Source: Pseudonocardia halophobica (GTDB lineage: Bacteria > Actinomycetota > Actinomycetes > Mycobacteriales > Pseudonocardiaceae). From it: a stretch of DNA of 64,000 bases. Below are positions 33,260 through 42,143 of the stretch, piece by piece (the stretch's first letter is position 1; each line of letters begins with the position of its first letter). The notes under the pieces were generated by a model. The model did no database searches. It saw only the letters and a list, made by a program, of their open reading frames with translations, and was not told where the DNA came from. The stretch spans positions 33,462 to 97,461 of the forward strand of contig NZ_BSFQ01000028.1 of assembly GCF_027922425.1 (NCBI RefSeq). The letters are read 5' to 3'. The position numbers were made by a program, and so were the translations under genes.

Positions 33260-35235
33260 CCGCGATCGGGACGACCACGCCCGAGCTGCTCCGCCCCGTC
33301 GCCGACGACGTGCGCGAGACCACCGAGATCGGCCGGTTCCTCGGCTGGCTGGAACAGGAGCGCGGGCTGGCGTTCGAGGACTACCCGGCGCTGCACCGCT
33401 GGTCGGTCGACGACCCGGAGGGCTTCTGGTCCGCCGTCGCCGGGTTCTTCGGCGTCCGGTTCGCCGCGCCGCCGGAGCGGGTGCTCGGGCGCCGCGAGAT
33501 GCCGGGCGCGGAGTGGTTCCCGGGTGCGACGCTGAACTACGCCGAGCACGCCGTCGGTCTGCTCGACACGGGCGCCGACGACGCCGAGGTCGCCGTCCTG
33601 GCCTACTCGCAGACCCGGGACCGGCAGGAACTGACGTGGGGCGGGCTGCGCGCGCAGGTCGCCCGGGCCCGCGCCGGGCTGGAACGGCTCGGCGTCGGCC
33701 GCGGCGACCGGGTGGTCGCCTACCTGCCCAACATCCCGGAGACCCTGGTGGCGTTCCTGGCCACCGCGAGCCTCGGGGCGGTGTGGGCGAGCTGCGCCCC
33801 CGAGTTCGGCGCCCGCAGCGTGATCGACCGGTTCGGGCAGATCGAGCCCACCGTGCTGCTCACCGTCTCGGGGTACGGCTACGGGGACAAGGCGATCGAC
33901 CGCCGCGCGCAGGTGGCGGAGATCCGGGCCGGGCTGTCGACCGTCGAGCACGTCGTGCACGTCCCCTACGGCCCCGACGACCTGCCGGACACCCTCGCCT
34001 GGGCGGATCTGCTGGCCGAGCCCGGCGACCTCGCGTTCGACCCGGTGCCCTTCGCGCACCCGCTCTCCGTGCTGTTCTCCTCGGGGACCACCGGCAAGCC
34101 CAAGGCGATCGTGCACTCGCACGGCGGGATCCTGCTGGAGCACCTGAAGAACCACGGGCTGAGCTGGGACCTCCGCGCGGGCGACCGGATCCTCTGGTTC
34201 TCCACCACCGCGTGGATGATGTGGAACGCGCTGGTCTCCTCGCTGCTGGTGCGCGCGTCGATCGTGATGATCGACGGCAACCCGCTGTTCCCGGACATCC
34301 GCGGGCAGTGGCGGCTCGCGGCCGAGACCGGGGCCACGCTGATGGGCGCGAGCCCCGGCTACCTGATGGCCTGCCGCGCCGAGGGCGTGCGGCCCGCGCG
34401 CGAGTTCGACCTGTCGCGGGTGCGGCAGATCGGGGCGGCCGGCAGCCCGCTGCCGCCCGAGGGCTACCGCTGGGTGGCGGAGGAGTTCGGGCCGGACGTG
34501 CTGCTCAACGTCGGCAGCGGCGGCACGGACGTCTGCTCCGGCATCGTGCAGGGCGGTCCCCTGCAGCCGGTCCGGGTCGGCGAGATCTCCGGGCCCTGCC
34601 TCGGCGTCGACGCGCAGGCGTTCGACGAGAAGGGCGAGCCGGTCGTCGGCGAGCTGGGCGAGCTGGTGATCACGACCCCGATGCCGTCGATGCCGGTCGG
34701 TTTCTGGGGCGACGCCGACGGCAGCCGCTACCGCGGCACCTACTTCGACCGGTACCCGGGCGTGTGGCGGCACGGGGACTGGGTGCGCTTCTCGCCGTGG
34801 GGCGGCGCGGTGATCGCCGGGCGCTCCGACGCGACGCTGAACCGCGGCGGCGTCCGGCTGGGCACCGCGGAGTTCTACCGGGTGGTCGAGGAGCTGCCCG
34901 AGGTCGTCGACAGCCTGGTCGTGCACCTCGAGGACACGGCCGGGGGCAACGGGGAGCTGCAGCTCTACGTCCAGCTGCGCGAGGGAGTCGTGCTCGACGA
35001 CGCGCTGCGCCGGCGGATCTCCACCGCGCTGCGCACGGAGCTGTCGCCGCGGCACATCCCAGACCGGATCGAGGAGGTGCCCGTGGTGCCGAAGAACCGG
35101 ACGGGCAAGAAGCTGGAGCTGCCGGCCAAGAAGATCCTGCTCGGCGCGGCGCTCGACGACGTGGCGAGCCGGGACGTGCTCGCCGACCCGACCGCGCTGG
35201 ACCCGTTCGTCGCGCTCGCCCGGAGCCGGGCGTGA
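33256..35235 (+). CDS. Acetoacetyl-CoA synthetase
   Basis: A 659-residue ANL enzyme whose length and N-terminal region (WSVDDPEGFWSAVAGFFGVRF, then EWFPGATLNYAEHA) match acetoacetate-CoA ligases. Other landmarks are SSGTTGKPKAIVHSHGG near 274, WFSTTAWMMWN, LNVGSGGTDVCSG and VPKNRTGKKLELPAKKI. It makes acetoacetyl-CoA from acetoacetate, ATP and CoA. The GTG start overlaps the crotonase stop. Its presence suggests the pathway yields acetoacetate or a related 3-keto acid. Confidence 0.92.
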   Translation: MTAIGTTTPELLRPVADDVRETTEIGRFLGWLEQERGLAFEDYPALHRWSVDDPEGFWSAVAGFFGVRFAAPPERVLGRREMPGAEWFPGATLNYAEHAVGLLDTGADDAEVAVLAYSQTRDRQELTWGGLRAQVARARAGLERLGVGRGDRVVAYLPNIPETLVAFLATASLGAVWASCAPEFGARSVIDRFGQIEPTVLLTVSGYGYGDKAIDRRAQVAEIRAGLSTVEHVVHVPYGPDDLPDTLAWADLLAEPGDLAFDPVPFAHPLSVLFSSGTTGKPKAIVHSHGGILLEHLKNHGLSWDLRAGDRILWFSTTAWMMWNALVSSLLVRASIVMIDGNPLFPDIRGQWRLAAETGATLMGASPGYLMACRAEGVRPAREFDLSRVRQIGAAGSPLPPEGYRWVAEEFGPDVLLNVGSGGTDVCSGIVQGGPLQPVRVGEISGPCLGVDAQAFDEKGEPVVGELGELVITTPMPSMPVGFWGDADGSRYRGTYFDRYPGVWRHGDWVRFSPWGGAVIAGRSDATLNRGGVRLGTAEFYRVVEELPEVVDSLVVHLEDTAGGNGELQLYVQLREGVVLDDALRRRISTALRTELSPRHIPDRIEEVPVVPKNRTGKKLELPAKKILLGAALDDVASRDVLADPTALDPFVALARSRA

Positions 35236-36167
35236 GCGCGGCCGGGGTGGAGCGGGTCGCCGTCGTCGGCACCGGGGTGATCGGGGTCAGCTGGGCGGCG
35301 CACTTCCTGGCCCGCGGGCTCGACGTCGTCGCGACCGACCCGTCGCCCGGCGCCGAGGAGCGGTTGCGGAAGGAGGTGGCCGCGCTCTGGCCGACCCTCA
35401 CCCCGGTCGACGGGGCGACGCCGGAGCGGCTGGCGTTCACCGCCGACCCGGCCGAGGCCGCCGCCGACGCGGACTTCGTGCAGGAGAACGGCCCGGAGCG
35501 CGAGGACGTCAAGCACGAGCTGTTCGCGGTGCTCGACGGGGCCGCGCGACCCGACGTCGTGCTGGCGTCGAGCTCGTCGGGGCTGTTGCCGTCGGCCATC
35601 GCCCGCGGCTGCCCGGCACACCCGGAGCGGGTGGTGATCGGGCACCCCTTCAACCCGCCGCACGTGATCCCGCTGGTCGAGGTGGTGCCGGGGGAGCGGA
35701 CCGCCGAGGAGGCGGTGACGCAGGCGCTCGCCTTCTACACCGCCGTCGGCAAGAAGCCGATCCGGCTACGCCAGGAGCTGCCCGGCCACGTGGCGAACCG
35801 GCTGCAGGCCGCGCTGTGGCAGGAGGCGTACTCGCTGGTCGAACGGGGTGTCGCGTCCGTCGCGGACATCGACACCGCGATCTCCCAGGGACCGGGGCTG
35901 CGGTGGGCGGTGCTCGGGCCGTTCGCGAACCAGCACCTCTCCGGCGGGCCCGGCGGGATCGCGCACGTCCTCGAGCACCTCGGCCCGCCGACCGAGAAGT
36001 GGTGGCGGGACCTGGGGCAGGTCACGCTGACGCCGGAGCTGGTCGCGACGCTCGTCGCCGGGGTCGACGCCGAGCTCGCCGGGACCGACCCGGCCGAGCT
36101 GGCCGCGCGTCGGGACGCCGTCCTGCACAGCCTGCTCGACGCGAAGGCCCGGACCGAGCTGCCGTGA
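35232..36167 (+). CDS. 3-hydroxyacyl-CoA dehydrogenase family protein (carnitine dehydrogenase-like)
   Basis: A 311-residue NAD-dependent enzyme with the Rossmann motif VVGTGVIGVSWAAHFLARG, ASSSSGLLPS, GHPFNPPHVIPLVEVVPG (His-containing active-site block) and ELPGHVANRLQAALWQEA. Single-domain members of this length include L-carnitine dehydrogenases and short hydroxyacyl-CoA dehydrogenases. The GTG overlaps the stop of the acetoacetyl-CoA synthetase. It is the last gene of the MarR-controlled operon and likely oxidises a 3-hydroxy group. Confidence 0.9.
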   Translation: MSAAGVERVAVVGTGVIGVSWAAHFLARGLDVVATDPSPGAEERLRKEVAALWPTLTPVDGATPERLAFTADPAEAAADADFVQENGPEREDVKHELFAVLDGAARPDVVLASSSSGLLPSAIARGCPAHPERVVIGHPFNPPHVIPLVEVVPGERTAEEAVTQALAFYTAVGKKPIRLRQELPGHVANRLQAALWQEAYSLVERGVASVADIDTAISQGPGLRWAVLGPFANQHLSGGPGGIAHVLEHLGPPTEKWWRDLGQVTLTPELVATLVAGVDAELAGTDPAELAARRDAVLHSLLDAKARTELP

Positions 36168-36219
36168 TCGGGCCCTCCGGCCCGTGTCGGGCGGCCGGGT
36201 GGGCCGGGACAGTGGCGGG

Positions 36220-36780
36220 ATGACGACGGTCCGGGAGACCCAGCCGGTGCTGACCGGGGCGCGGGTCCGGCTGCGCCCCTGGACGGCCGACGACGCCGAG
36301 GCCGTCTTCGCCGCGTGCCAGGACGCCGAGATCCAACGCTGGACCACGGTGCCGTCGCCCTACTCCCACGACGACGCGGTCGGCTACGTCACGAGGTTCG
36401 CCCCGCAGGCCTGGGAGCAGGGCGACGCGGTGTTCGCGATCGTCGACCCCGCGACCGGCGAACCGGTGGGCAGCATCGGCGCGCACGGCGTCCGCGGCGG
36501 GACGGCGAACATCGGCTACTGGCTCGCGGCCGCGGCCCGCGGCCGGGGGCTGGCCCGCGACGCCCTGCGCACGCTCGCGCGCTGGTGCCTGCGGGAGGTC
36601 GGGGTCGCCCGCGTCGAGCTCGAGGTCGACCCCGCCAACACCGGGTCGCGGCGGGTGGCCGAGGCCGCCGGCTTCACCGCGGAGGGCACGCTGCGGCGCC
36701 GCCTCGTGGTGCGCGGGCGCCGGATCGACGTCGTCATGTACTCCCTGCTGCCCGACGACGCCGCCGCGACGACCCTCTGA
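36220..36780 (+). CDS. GNAT-family N-acetyltransferase (RimJ/RimL-like)
   Basis: A 186-residue acetyltransferase. The acetyl-CoA site is in ARGRGLARDALRTLARWCL; the N-terminal half contains RVRLRPWTADDAEAVFAACQD and the C-terminus LEVDPANTGSRRVAEAAGF, as in RimJ/RimL proteins. The ATG at 36220 gives the normal length. It stands alone between the acyl-CoA operon and a convergent NTF2-like gene. The acceptor is unknown. Confidence 0.88.
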   Translation: MTTVRETQPVLTGARVRLRPWTADDAEAVFAACQDAEIQRWTTVPSPYSHDDAVGYVTRFAPQAWEQGDAVFAIVDPATGEPVGSIGAHGVRGGTANIGYWLAAAARGRGLARDALRTLARWCLREVGVARVELEVDPANTGSRRVAEAAGFTAEGTLRRRLVVRGRRIDVVMYSLLPDDAAATTL

Positions 36781-36790
36781 CCCGTGGAGA

Positions 36791-37198
36791 TCAGAGGGCA
36801 CCGGCCTGGCGCAGGCGGCCGAGCTCGTCGGCGACCATCACGATCGCCGCGATCCGGCCGTCCGGAGCGAGGGTGAGGACGTCGACCACGGTCAGGGAGA
36901 GGCGCTTCCCGGTCGGGGCGAGCTCCCCGACCGCGGTCGACCACGGGCCGGTGTGGTCGGCGACGAGCCGGAACGCCACGGCGAGCTTGCCGGGCGTCTC
37001 CACCACCTCCAGCACCTCGCGCTCGTGCCCGGTGAAGGCCGCGTGCAGCGCACGGGCGCGGTCCACCATCTCGGCCACGGTGATCGACGTGCCGTTGACC
37101 AGCACGGGATCGGTGTAGACGGCGGCGAAGTCGGCCTCGGGATCGGGCCGGGTGTCCGGCGGGACGGCCCAGAGGGCGAGCAGGCGGTCGACGGTCAC
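36791..37198 (-). CDS. NTF2/SnoaL-like protein
   Basis: A 135-residue single-domain NTF2-fold protein (DPEADFAAVYTDPVLVNGT, FTGHEREVLEVVETPGKLAVAFRLVADHTGPW, LTVVDVLTLAPDGRIAAIVMVADELG). The GTG at 37198 has GAGGAGG upstream. It is divergent from the large LuxR regulator, and the promoter motif shared with five other promoters lies 56 bases before its start. It probably acts on a small hydrophobic molecule, or only binds one; the reaction is unknown. Confidence 0.8.
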   Translation of the reverse strand: MTVDRLLALWAVPPDTRPDPEADFAAVYTDPVLVNGTSITVAEMVDRARALHAAFTGHEREVLEVVETPGKLAVAFRLVADHTGPWSTAVGELAPTGKRLSLTVVDVLTLAPDGRIAAIVMVADELGRLRQAGAL

Positions 37199-37253
37199 GG
37201 GTCCTCCTCGGTTCGGCTGATGAGGAGATGCTGCTCGTCGCGGGACCCGCGCG

Positions 37254-37281
37254 GATCGGTAGGAGATGCCCAGTTCGGACG
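37254..37281 (-). promoter_or_regulatory. Shared promoter motif (copy D)
   Basis: GATCGGTAGGAGATGCCCAG then TTCGGACG, matching the CATCGGT…TGCCCAT…TCGG layout of the other copies. It lies between the NTF2-like gene and the LAL regulator, facing the former. Confidence 0.5.
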
Positions 37282-37316
37282 ATGGGGCCGCCGGGATCCG
37301 CTGCCACGATCGGGGG

Positions 37317-39881
37317 ATGGAGCTGCTCGAGCGCGAGCGGGAGCTCGCGGAGCTGGAGGCCGCGCTGGCTGCGGCGGCCGACGGTGCGGGCGAGGTCGTG
37401 TTCGTGCACGGCGAGGCCGGCATCGGCAAGACGAGCGTGGTCCGGGCCTTCCGCCGCCGCCTGACCGGGCGGGCCCGCGCCTTCCTCGGTGCCTGCGACG
37501 ACCTGCTCTCGCCGCGCACGCTCGGCCCGCTGCGCGACGCCGCGCCGAAGGACGGCCCGTTGGCGGCGGCCCTGGCCGGGGGCGACCGGGACGCGGTCTA
37601 CGACGCGGTGCTCGACCTGCTCGCCGCGGAGGCGTCGCCGGCCGTGCTGGTCGTCGAGGACGTGCACTGGGCCGACGAGCCCACGCTCGACGTCCTGCGC
37701 CACGTCGGGCGGCGGATCGCGGACCTGCCCGCGATGCTCGTGCTGACCTACCGCGACGACGAGCTGGGCCCCGACCACCCGTTGCGCCCGGTCCTCGGGG
37801 CCCTGCCCCGCTCGCGCCGGCTCCCGCTGACCGGCCTCTCCCGAGGTGCGGTGGCGACGCTCGCCGGCGGAACGACCGCGACCTCGGCCGCGCTCTACCG
37901 GCTCACCGGCGGCAACCCGTTCTTCGTCACCGAGGCCGTCGCGGCGGGGCCGGACGCGGTCCCCGCCACCGTCGTCGACGCCGTGCTCGCCCGGGTCCGG
38001 GGCCTGCCGCCGGACGCACTCGCGGCCCTGGAGCAGCTCGCCGTCGTCCCCTCGGGGGCGGGGCTGCCGCTGGCCAGGGCCCTGCTCGGCGACCTCTCGG
38101 TGCTCGCGCCCGCCGAGCGCGCGGGGATCCTCGAGGTGCACCCGGGTGCGGTGACCTTCCGGCACGAGCTCGCGCGCCGCGCGGTCGAGGGCTCCCTCCC
38201 CGCGACGCGGCGGATGGCCCTGCACGCCGCCGTCCTGCGGGCCCTGCTCACCGACGACGAGCCGGACCTCGCCCGCGTCGTGCACCACGCCGCCGGCGCG
38301 GGCGACGACGCCGCGCTGGCCGAGTACGCGCCCGCCGCAGCGCGGCAGGCGGCCGTCGCCGGCGCGCACCGCCAGGCCGCCGCGCTGTACGAGCAGGCCC
38401 TGCGCACCGCGCTCCCCGACGCCGAGCGGGCCGCGCTGCTGGAGGACCTCGCCTGGACGCACTTCCACGGCAACGACCGGCCGGGCGCGGTCCGTGCGGG
38501 CACCGAAGCCGTCGCGCTGCGCGAACAGCTCGGCGACCCCGCCGCGCTCGGGCAGGCGCTGAGCACCCTGGCGCTGCAGCAGTGGGCCGCCCTCCAGATC
38601 GACGACGGGCTGCGGTCGGTCGACCGGGCCGTCGCGTCGCTGCGCCCCGGGGGAGACTCGTTCGCGCTGGCCTTCGCCCTGACCTACCGCGCCGTGATCC
38701 TGGTGAACCTGGACCGCGAGCGCGAGGGGCTGGAGGCCGTGGACGAGGCCCTCGCCCTCGGCGGGCGGCTCGGCCTGGCCCCGCTCCGGCCCACCGGCCT
38801 GATCTACCGGGGCCGCGCGCGGTGGCAGCTCGGCGACGCCGGCGGCCGCGAGGACGTGCTGGCCGGGACCGCCCTCGCGGAGGAGCTCGGCCGGCTCGAC
38901 GACGTGGTCATGGGCCACACGAACCTCGCCTCGCTCCTCTGGCGCTACGCCCGGTACGCCGAGCTGGAGGAGGTGCTCGAGGTGAACCGGCGGCAGACGG
39001 ACGTCACCGAGCACACCACGCACGACCGCGTGGTGCGCTCCTTCGGCGCCCGGCTCACGGCGCTGCGTGGGAACTGGGCCGAGGCCGACGCGGAGCTGCG
39101 GTGGGGGCTCGACGACGTCGAGGGCGGCGGGATGGTCGCCCGGCAGGCCCTGCCCACGCTGGCCCAGATCGCGGTGCGGCAGGGCAGCGCCGAGGCGCCC
39201 GAGCTGCTGGCGACGGCCTGGGCGAACGCCGAGAGCGCCCGCACCCTGCCCGCGATGGTCGCCACCGCCGTCGCGGAGGCCGAGCAGGCGTGGCTGACCG
39301 GGCAGGACTCCCTCGCCGACCACGCCCGCGCCCTGCTCGCGCGGACCGAGGGCCCGGGCCGTGAGCGGGAGCGGGGCGAGCTCCTGCGCTGGCTGCACCG
39401 GCTGGGCGACCCGGTCGCCCCCTTCCCCGGGTGCCCCGAGGAGTACGCCGCCGGGCTGCGCCGCGACTGGCGGGCGGCGGCCGCCGCGTGGGAGCGCATC
39501 GGCGCCCCCTACGAGCGGGCGCTCGAACTGACCGCGTCGGGCGAGGCCGCCCCGACCCTCGAGGGCCTCGCGGTGCTCGACGCCCTCGGCGCCCGGCCGG
39601 CCGCCGCGCTCGTCCGCGCGCGGCTGCGCGGGATGGGCGTGCACCGGGTCCCGCGCGGGCCCCAGCAGGCCACCCGCGAGAACCCGGCCGGCCTCACCGA
39701 CCGCCAGCTGGAGATCCTCCGGCTGGTCGCCGCCGGGCGGACCAATCCCGAGATCGCGGCGACCCTCGTGCTGTCGGTGCGGACCGTCGACCACCACGTC
39801 TCGGCGGTGCTGCAGAAGCTGGGCGTCGCCTCCCGCCGGGACGCGGCGCGGGCGCTGGCCGCGCTGGAGGTGCACCGGTGA
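37317..39881 (+). CDS. LAL-type LuxR-family transcriptional regulator (large ATP-binding)
   Basis: An 854-residue regulator. The AAA-type ATPase has Walker A GEAGIGKTS near residue 35 and Walker B LVVEDVHWADEP near 115. TPR-like helical repeats fill the middle, and a C-terminal LuxR helix-turn-helix lies at about 793-850 (LTDRQLEILRLVAAGRTNPEIAATL). Length is typical of LAL/MalT-like activators. The ATG at 37317 follows GGGG. It is divergent from an NTF2-like gene carrying the shared promoter motif and lies centrally among motif-bearing genes, so it is my leading candidate to recognise that motif; the link is unproven. Confidence 0.92.
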   Translation: MELLERERELAELEAALAAAADGAGEVVFVHGEAGIGKTSVVRAFRRRLTGRARAFLGACDDLLSPRTLGPLRDAAPKDGPLAAALAGGDRDAVYDAVLDLLAAEASPAVLVVEDVHWADEPTLDVLRHVGRRIADLPAMLVLTYRDDELGPDHPLRPVLGALPRSRRLPLTGLSRGAVATLAGGTTATSAALYRLTGGNPFFVTEAVAAGPDAVPATVVDAVLARVRGLPPDALAALEQLAVVPSGAGLPLARALLGDLSVLAPAERAGILEVHPGAVTFRHELARRAVEGSLPATRRMALHAAVLRALLTDDEPDLARVVHHAAGAGDDAALAEYAPAAARQAAVAGAHRQAAALYEQALRTALPDAERAALLEDLAWTHFHGNDRPGAVRAGTEAVALREQLGDPAALGQALSTLALQQWAALQIDDGLRSVDRAVASLRPGGDSFALAFALTYRAVILVNLDREREGLEAVDEALALGGRLGLAPLRPTGLIYRGRARWQLGDAGGREDVLAGTALAEELGRLDDVVMGHTNLASLLWRYARYAELEEVLEVNRRQTDVTEHTTHDRVVRSFGARLTALRGNWAEADAELRWGLDDVEGGGMVARQALPTLAQIAVRQGSAEAPELLATAWANAESARTLPAMVATAVAEAEQAWLTGQDSLADHARALLARTEGPGRERERGELLRWLHRLGDPVAPFPGCPEEYAAGLRRDWRAAAAAWERIGAPYERALELTASGEAAPTLEGLAVLDALGARPAAALVRARLRGMGVHRVPRGPQQATRENPAGLTDRQLEILRLVAAGRTNPEIAATLVLSVRTVDHHVSAVLQKLGVASRRDAARALAALEVHR

Positions 39882-39893
39882 GCGGGTGATCGC

Positions 39894-40148
39894 TCATGCC
39901 GCGTCCCCGGCCCTGACCGGGCGGAGGCCCGGAGCCCAGTCGGGCTGTGCGCCGGGGGGAAGCGGGGCGGCGAGGATCTCGTCGGCCACGCGCATCGAGA
40001 GCCGCCCGCCGCCGAAGCGGTGCCCGAAGTCCTGCCAGGCCAGCAGCTCACGGTGGAGCAGCTCGCCGATCGGGCCGGGATGGGTGCGCAGGGCGCGCGC
40101 CGCGGCACGGCGCAGGTGGGACGCCTCGGCGGGGGTCATGGCGGTCAT
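39894..40148 (-). CDS. Small hypothetical protein (84 residues)
   Basis: A short helical protein (MTAMTPAEASHLRRAAARALRTHPGPIGELLHRELLAWQDFGHRFGG…). The ATG at 40148 has GGAGG at good spacing. No family is recognised. The sequence suggests a small regulatory or adaptor protein. It is divergent from the OsmC-like gene across an 18-bp perfect palindrome and carries the shared promoter motif, so it belongs to the same regulon as its neighbours. Confidence 0.65.
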   Translation of the reverse strand: MTAMTPAEASHLRRAAARALRTHPGPIGELLHRELLAWQDFGHRFGGGRLSMRVADEILAAPLPPGAQPDWAPGLRPVRAGDAA

Positions 40149-40218
40149 GTCTCGTCCTCCCTGTCTCGTCTGCTCGGATCGGGACGCCGGAATCGTCCGT
40201 CCGCGGGGGCGCCCCTCT

Positions 40219-40245
40219 CATCGGTGACGGGCACCCATCTCGGGC
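40219..40245 (-). promoter_or_regulatory. Shared promoter motif (copy B, left)
   Basis: CATCGGTGACGGGCACCCAT followed by CTCGGGC. It faces the small gene at 39894-40148, 71 bases before its start. It mirrors the copy at 40282-40312 across the palindrome at 40242-40285. Confidence 0.65.
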
Positions 40246-40285
40246 ACCTACCCATGCCCACCCGCACGGGCATGGGTAGGTGCCC
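40242..40285. promoter_or_regulatory. Large perfect palindrome between divergent genes
   Basis: GGGCACCTACCCATGCCC (40242-40259) and its exact reverse complement (40268-40285) flank an 8-base spacer. It lies at the centre of the divergent promoter region, framed by two outward-facing copies of the shared motif. A terminator is unlikely because both genes start here and run outward. Confidence 0.7.
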
Positions 40286-40312
40286 GGCCGAGATGGGTGG
40301 CTCTCGCCGATG
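40282..40312 (+). promoter_or_regulatory. Shared promoter motif (copy B, right)
   Basis: Read on the minus strand: CATCGGCGAGAGCCACCCAT then CTCGGCCGGGC. It faces the OsmC-like gene starting at 40393. Confidence 0.6.
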
Positions 40313-40392
40313 GGCCGACCCGCCGCTCCCGGGCACGGTGTGTCTCGTCGGGCCGGACCCGCCGGCCGCGAGACCAGCACCGAGGAGCACCC

Positions 40393-40968
40393 ATGAGCCA
40401 GACCGTCACCGACACCGTCCGCAACGGCGTCGACACCGCGACCATGTTCGCCACGCTCGACGCCATCAAGGCCCAGCCGGAGATCGCGCAGTTCCGGTTC
40501 CGCGCCACCAACACCTGGATCGACGGCGCGCACAACCGCTCGACGATCAAGGGCTTCTACGCCGCCTGCGCCGAGGACACCTCGCGCACCGAGGCCTTCA
40601 CCCTCGACGCCGGCGAGCCCGCGATCCTGCTGGGCACCGACACCGGACCCAACCCGGCCGAGTTCCTGCTGCACGCCCTCGCCGCGTGCGTCACGACCTC
40701 GCTGGTCTACTCCGCCGCCGCCCGCGGCGTACGGCTGACCTCGGTGTCCTCCACGCTCGAGGGTGACCTCGACGTGCAGGGCGCGATGGGCGTCAACACC
40801 GAGGACTACCGCAACGGCTTCGAGCGGATCCGGATGACCGTGACCATCGCGGGCGACGCGCCGCCGGAGAAGCTGCGCCAGGTCGTCGAGCGGGGCCGCG
40901 ACCGGTCCGTGGTGTTCGACTCGGTGACCAACGGCGTCCCGGTCGACCTCGAGGTCGTCACCGCCTGA
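40393..40968 (+). CDS. OsmC-family protein
   Basis: A 191-residue OsmC/Ohr-fold protein. The helical core with the first redox Cys is NPAEFLLHALAACVTTSLVYSAAARG, followed by LEGDLDVQGAMG and RMTVTIAGDAPPEKLRQVVERG. OsmC proteins reduce organic hydroperoxides, but the canonical second Cys is not obvious (the usual CPV-type site reads DRSVVFDSV), so peroxidase activity is doubtful. The ATG at 40393 has GAGGAG upstream. A shared-motif promoter precedes it and a terminator hairpin follows. Confidence 0.85.
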   Translation: MSQTVTDTVRNGVDTATMFATLDAIKAQPEIAQFRFRATNTWIDGAHNRSTIKGFYAACAEDTSRTEAFTLDAGEPAILLGTDTGPNPAEFLLHALAACVTTSLVYSAAARGVRLTSVSSTLEGDLDVQGAMGVNTEDYRNGFERIRMTVTIAGDAPPEKLRQVVERGRDRSVVFDSVTNGVPVDLEVVTA

Positions 40969-40972
40969 GCCG

Positions 40973-41011
40973 CAGGTGGCCGGGCGCGCCGAGGGGTCGC
41001 CCGGCCACCTG
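40973..41011 (+). terminator. Terminator hairpin after the OsmC-like gene
   Basis: CAGGTGGCCGGGCG (40973-40986) is perfectly complementary to CGCCCGGCCACCTG (40998-41011) around an 11-base loop. It starts five bases after the OsmC stop codon and lies ahead of the flavoprotein gene, so it may terminate or attenuate read-through. Confidence 0.7.
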
Positions 41012-41033
41012 CCCGTCATCCCGGAGGTCCGTC

Positions 41034-42143
41034 ATGGACTCGTACGACGCGATCGTCGTGGGCGCCCGGTGCGCCGGCTCCGCGACCGCGATGCTGCTGG
41101 CCCGGGCCGGGCTCGACGTCCTGCTCGTCGACCGCGCCGACCCCACCCGGGACACCCTCTCCACCCACGCGCTGATGCGCGGCGGGGTGGTCCAGCTCGA
41201 ACGCTGGGGCCTGCTGGACGCGATCGTCGCGGCCGGGACGCCGCCGGTCGCCACCACGACCTTCCACTACGGACCTGAGACCGAGGTCGTCGAGATGTCC
41301 GCGCCGCTCTACGCGCCGCGCCGGACCGTGCTCGACGCGGTGCTGCTCGACGCCGCGCAGGCGGCCGGTGCGACCGTGCGGCTCGGGGCGGACGTGACCG
41401 GCCTGCTCCGGCGCGACGACCGCGTGTCCGGCATCGAGGCGCGGGTGCGCGGCGGGGGGACGCTGCGCGCCCGCGCCCCGCTGACCGTCGGTGCCGACGG
41501 GGCCCGCTCGACCACGGCGACGCTGGTCGGCGCCGGGACCGTGCGCCGCGGCCGGGCCGCGAGCGCGATCGTCTACGGGTACTTCCCGGCGCCGGCCGCC
41601 GGGTACGAGTGGTTCTACGTCCCCGGGGCGACCGCCGGGATCATCCCGACCAACGACGGCCTGGCCTGCGTGTGGGCCGGGATGCCGCCGGCCGAGTTCG
41701 CCGCGGGCCGGCCCCGCGGGCTCGAAATGCTGTTCGACGACGTGTTCGGCCGGGCCGCGGGCGTCGCGCTGGGGGAGCGGCAGGGTCCGCTGCGGGGGTT
41801 CCCCGGAGCACCCGCGGTGCTGCGCACGCCGACCGGGCCGGGCTGGGCGCTGGTCGGCGACGCCGGGTACTTCAAGGACCCGCTCACCGCGCACGGCATC
41901 ACCGACGCGCTGCGCGACGCCGAGCTGCTCACCCGCTCCGTCCTGGGCGAGCTCGACTACGGCCGCACCCGCGACCGCGTGTCCCGGCTGCTGTTCTCGG
42001 TGGCCGAGGAGATCGCGGGGTACCGCTGGGACCTGCGGGAGATCCGCGCGCTGCTGCTCGCCGAGAGCGCGGCGATGCGGCCCGAGGTGCGCCTGCTGCG
42101 CCGGCTCGACGAGCGGACCACGGTGGGGGAGGTGGCGGCGTGA
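41034..42143 (+). CDS. FAD-dependent oxidoreductase (geranylgeranyl reductase/monooxygenase-like)
   Basis: A 369-residue flavoprotein with the N-terminal motif IVVGARCAGSATAMLLARAG, VGADGARSTTATLVGAG near residue 155 and the GD motif WALVGDAGYFKDPLTAHGITDALRDAELL near 285. It belongs to the broad PHBH-like group that includes digeranylgeranylglycerophospholipid reductases. The substrate is not evident. The next gene overlaps its stop by GTGA. It follows the OsmC gene after a terminator-like hairpin and may be read from the same shared-motif promoter. Confidence 0.87.
   Translation: MDSYDAIVVGARCAGSATAMLLARAGLDVLLVDRADPTRDTLSTHALMRGGVVQLERWGLLDAIVAAGTPPVATTTFHYGPETEVVEMSAPLYAPRRTVLDAVLLDAAQAAGATVRLGADVTGLLRRDDRVSGIEARVRGGGTLRARAPLTVGADGARSTTATLVGAGTVRRGRAASAIVYGYFPAPAAGYEWFYVPGATAGIIPTNDGLACVWAGMPPAEFAAGRPRGLEMLFDDVFGRAAGVALGERQGPLRGFPGAPAVLRTPTGPGWALVGDAGYFKDPLTAHGITDALRDAELLTRSVLGELDYGRTRDRVSRLLFSVAEEIAGYRWDLREIRALLLAESAAMRPEVRLLRRLDERTTVGEVAA

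Noticed and set aside
36516..39875. Minus-strand open frame of over 1100 codons across the LAL regulator
   Set aside because: A high-GC antisense shadow with low-complexity translation; the plus strand has Walker and LuxR motifs.
40242..40285. Terminator
   Set aside because: It lies between two divergent starts, not after a gene end.
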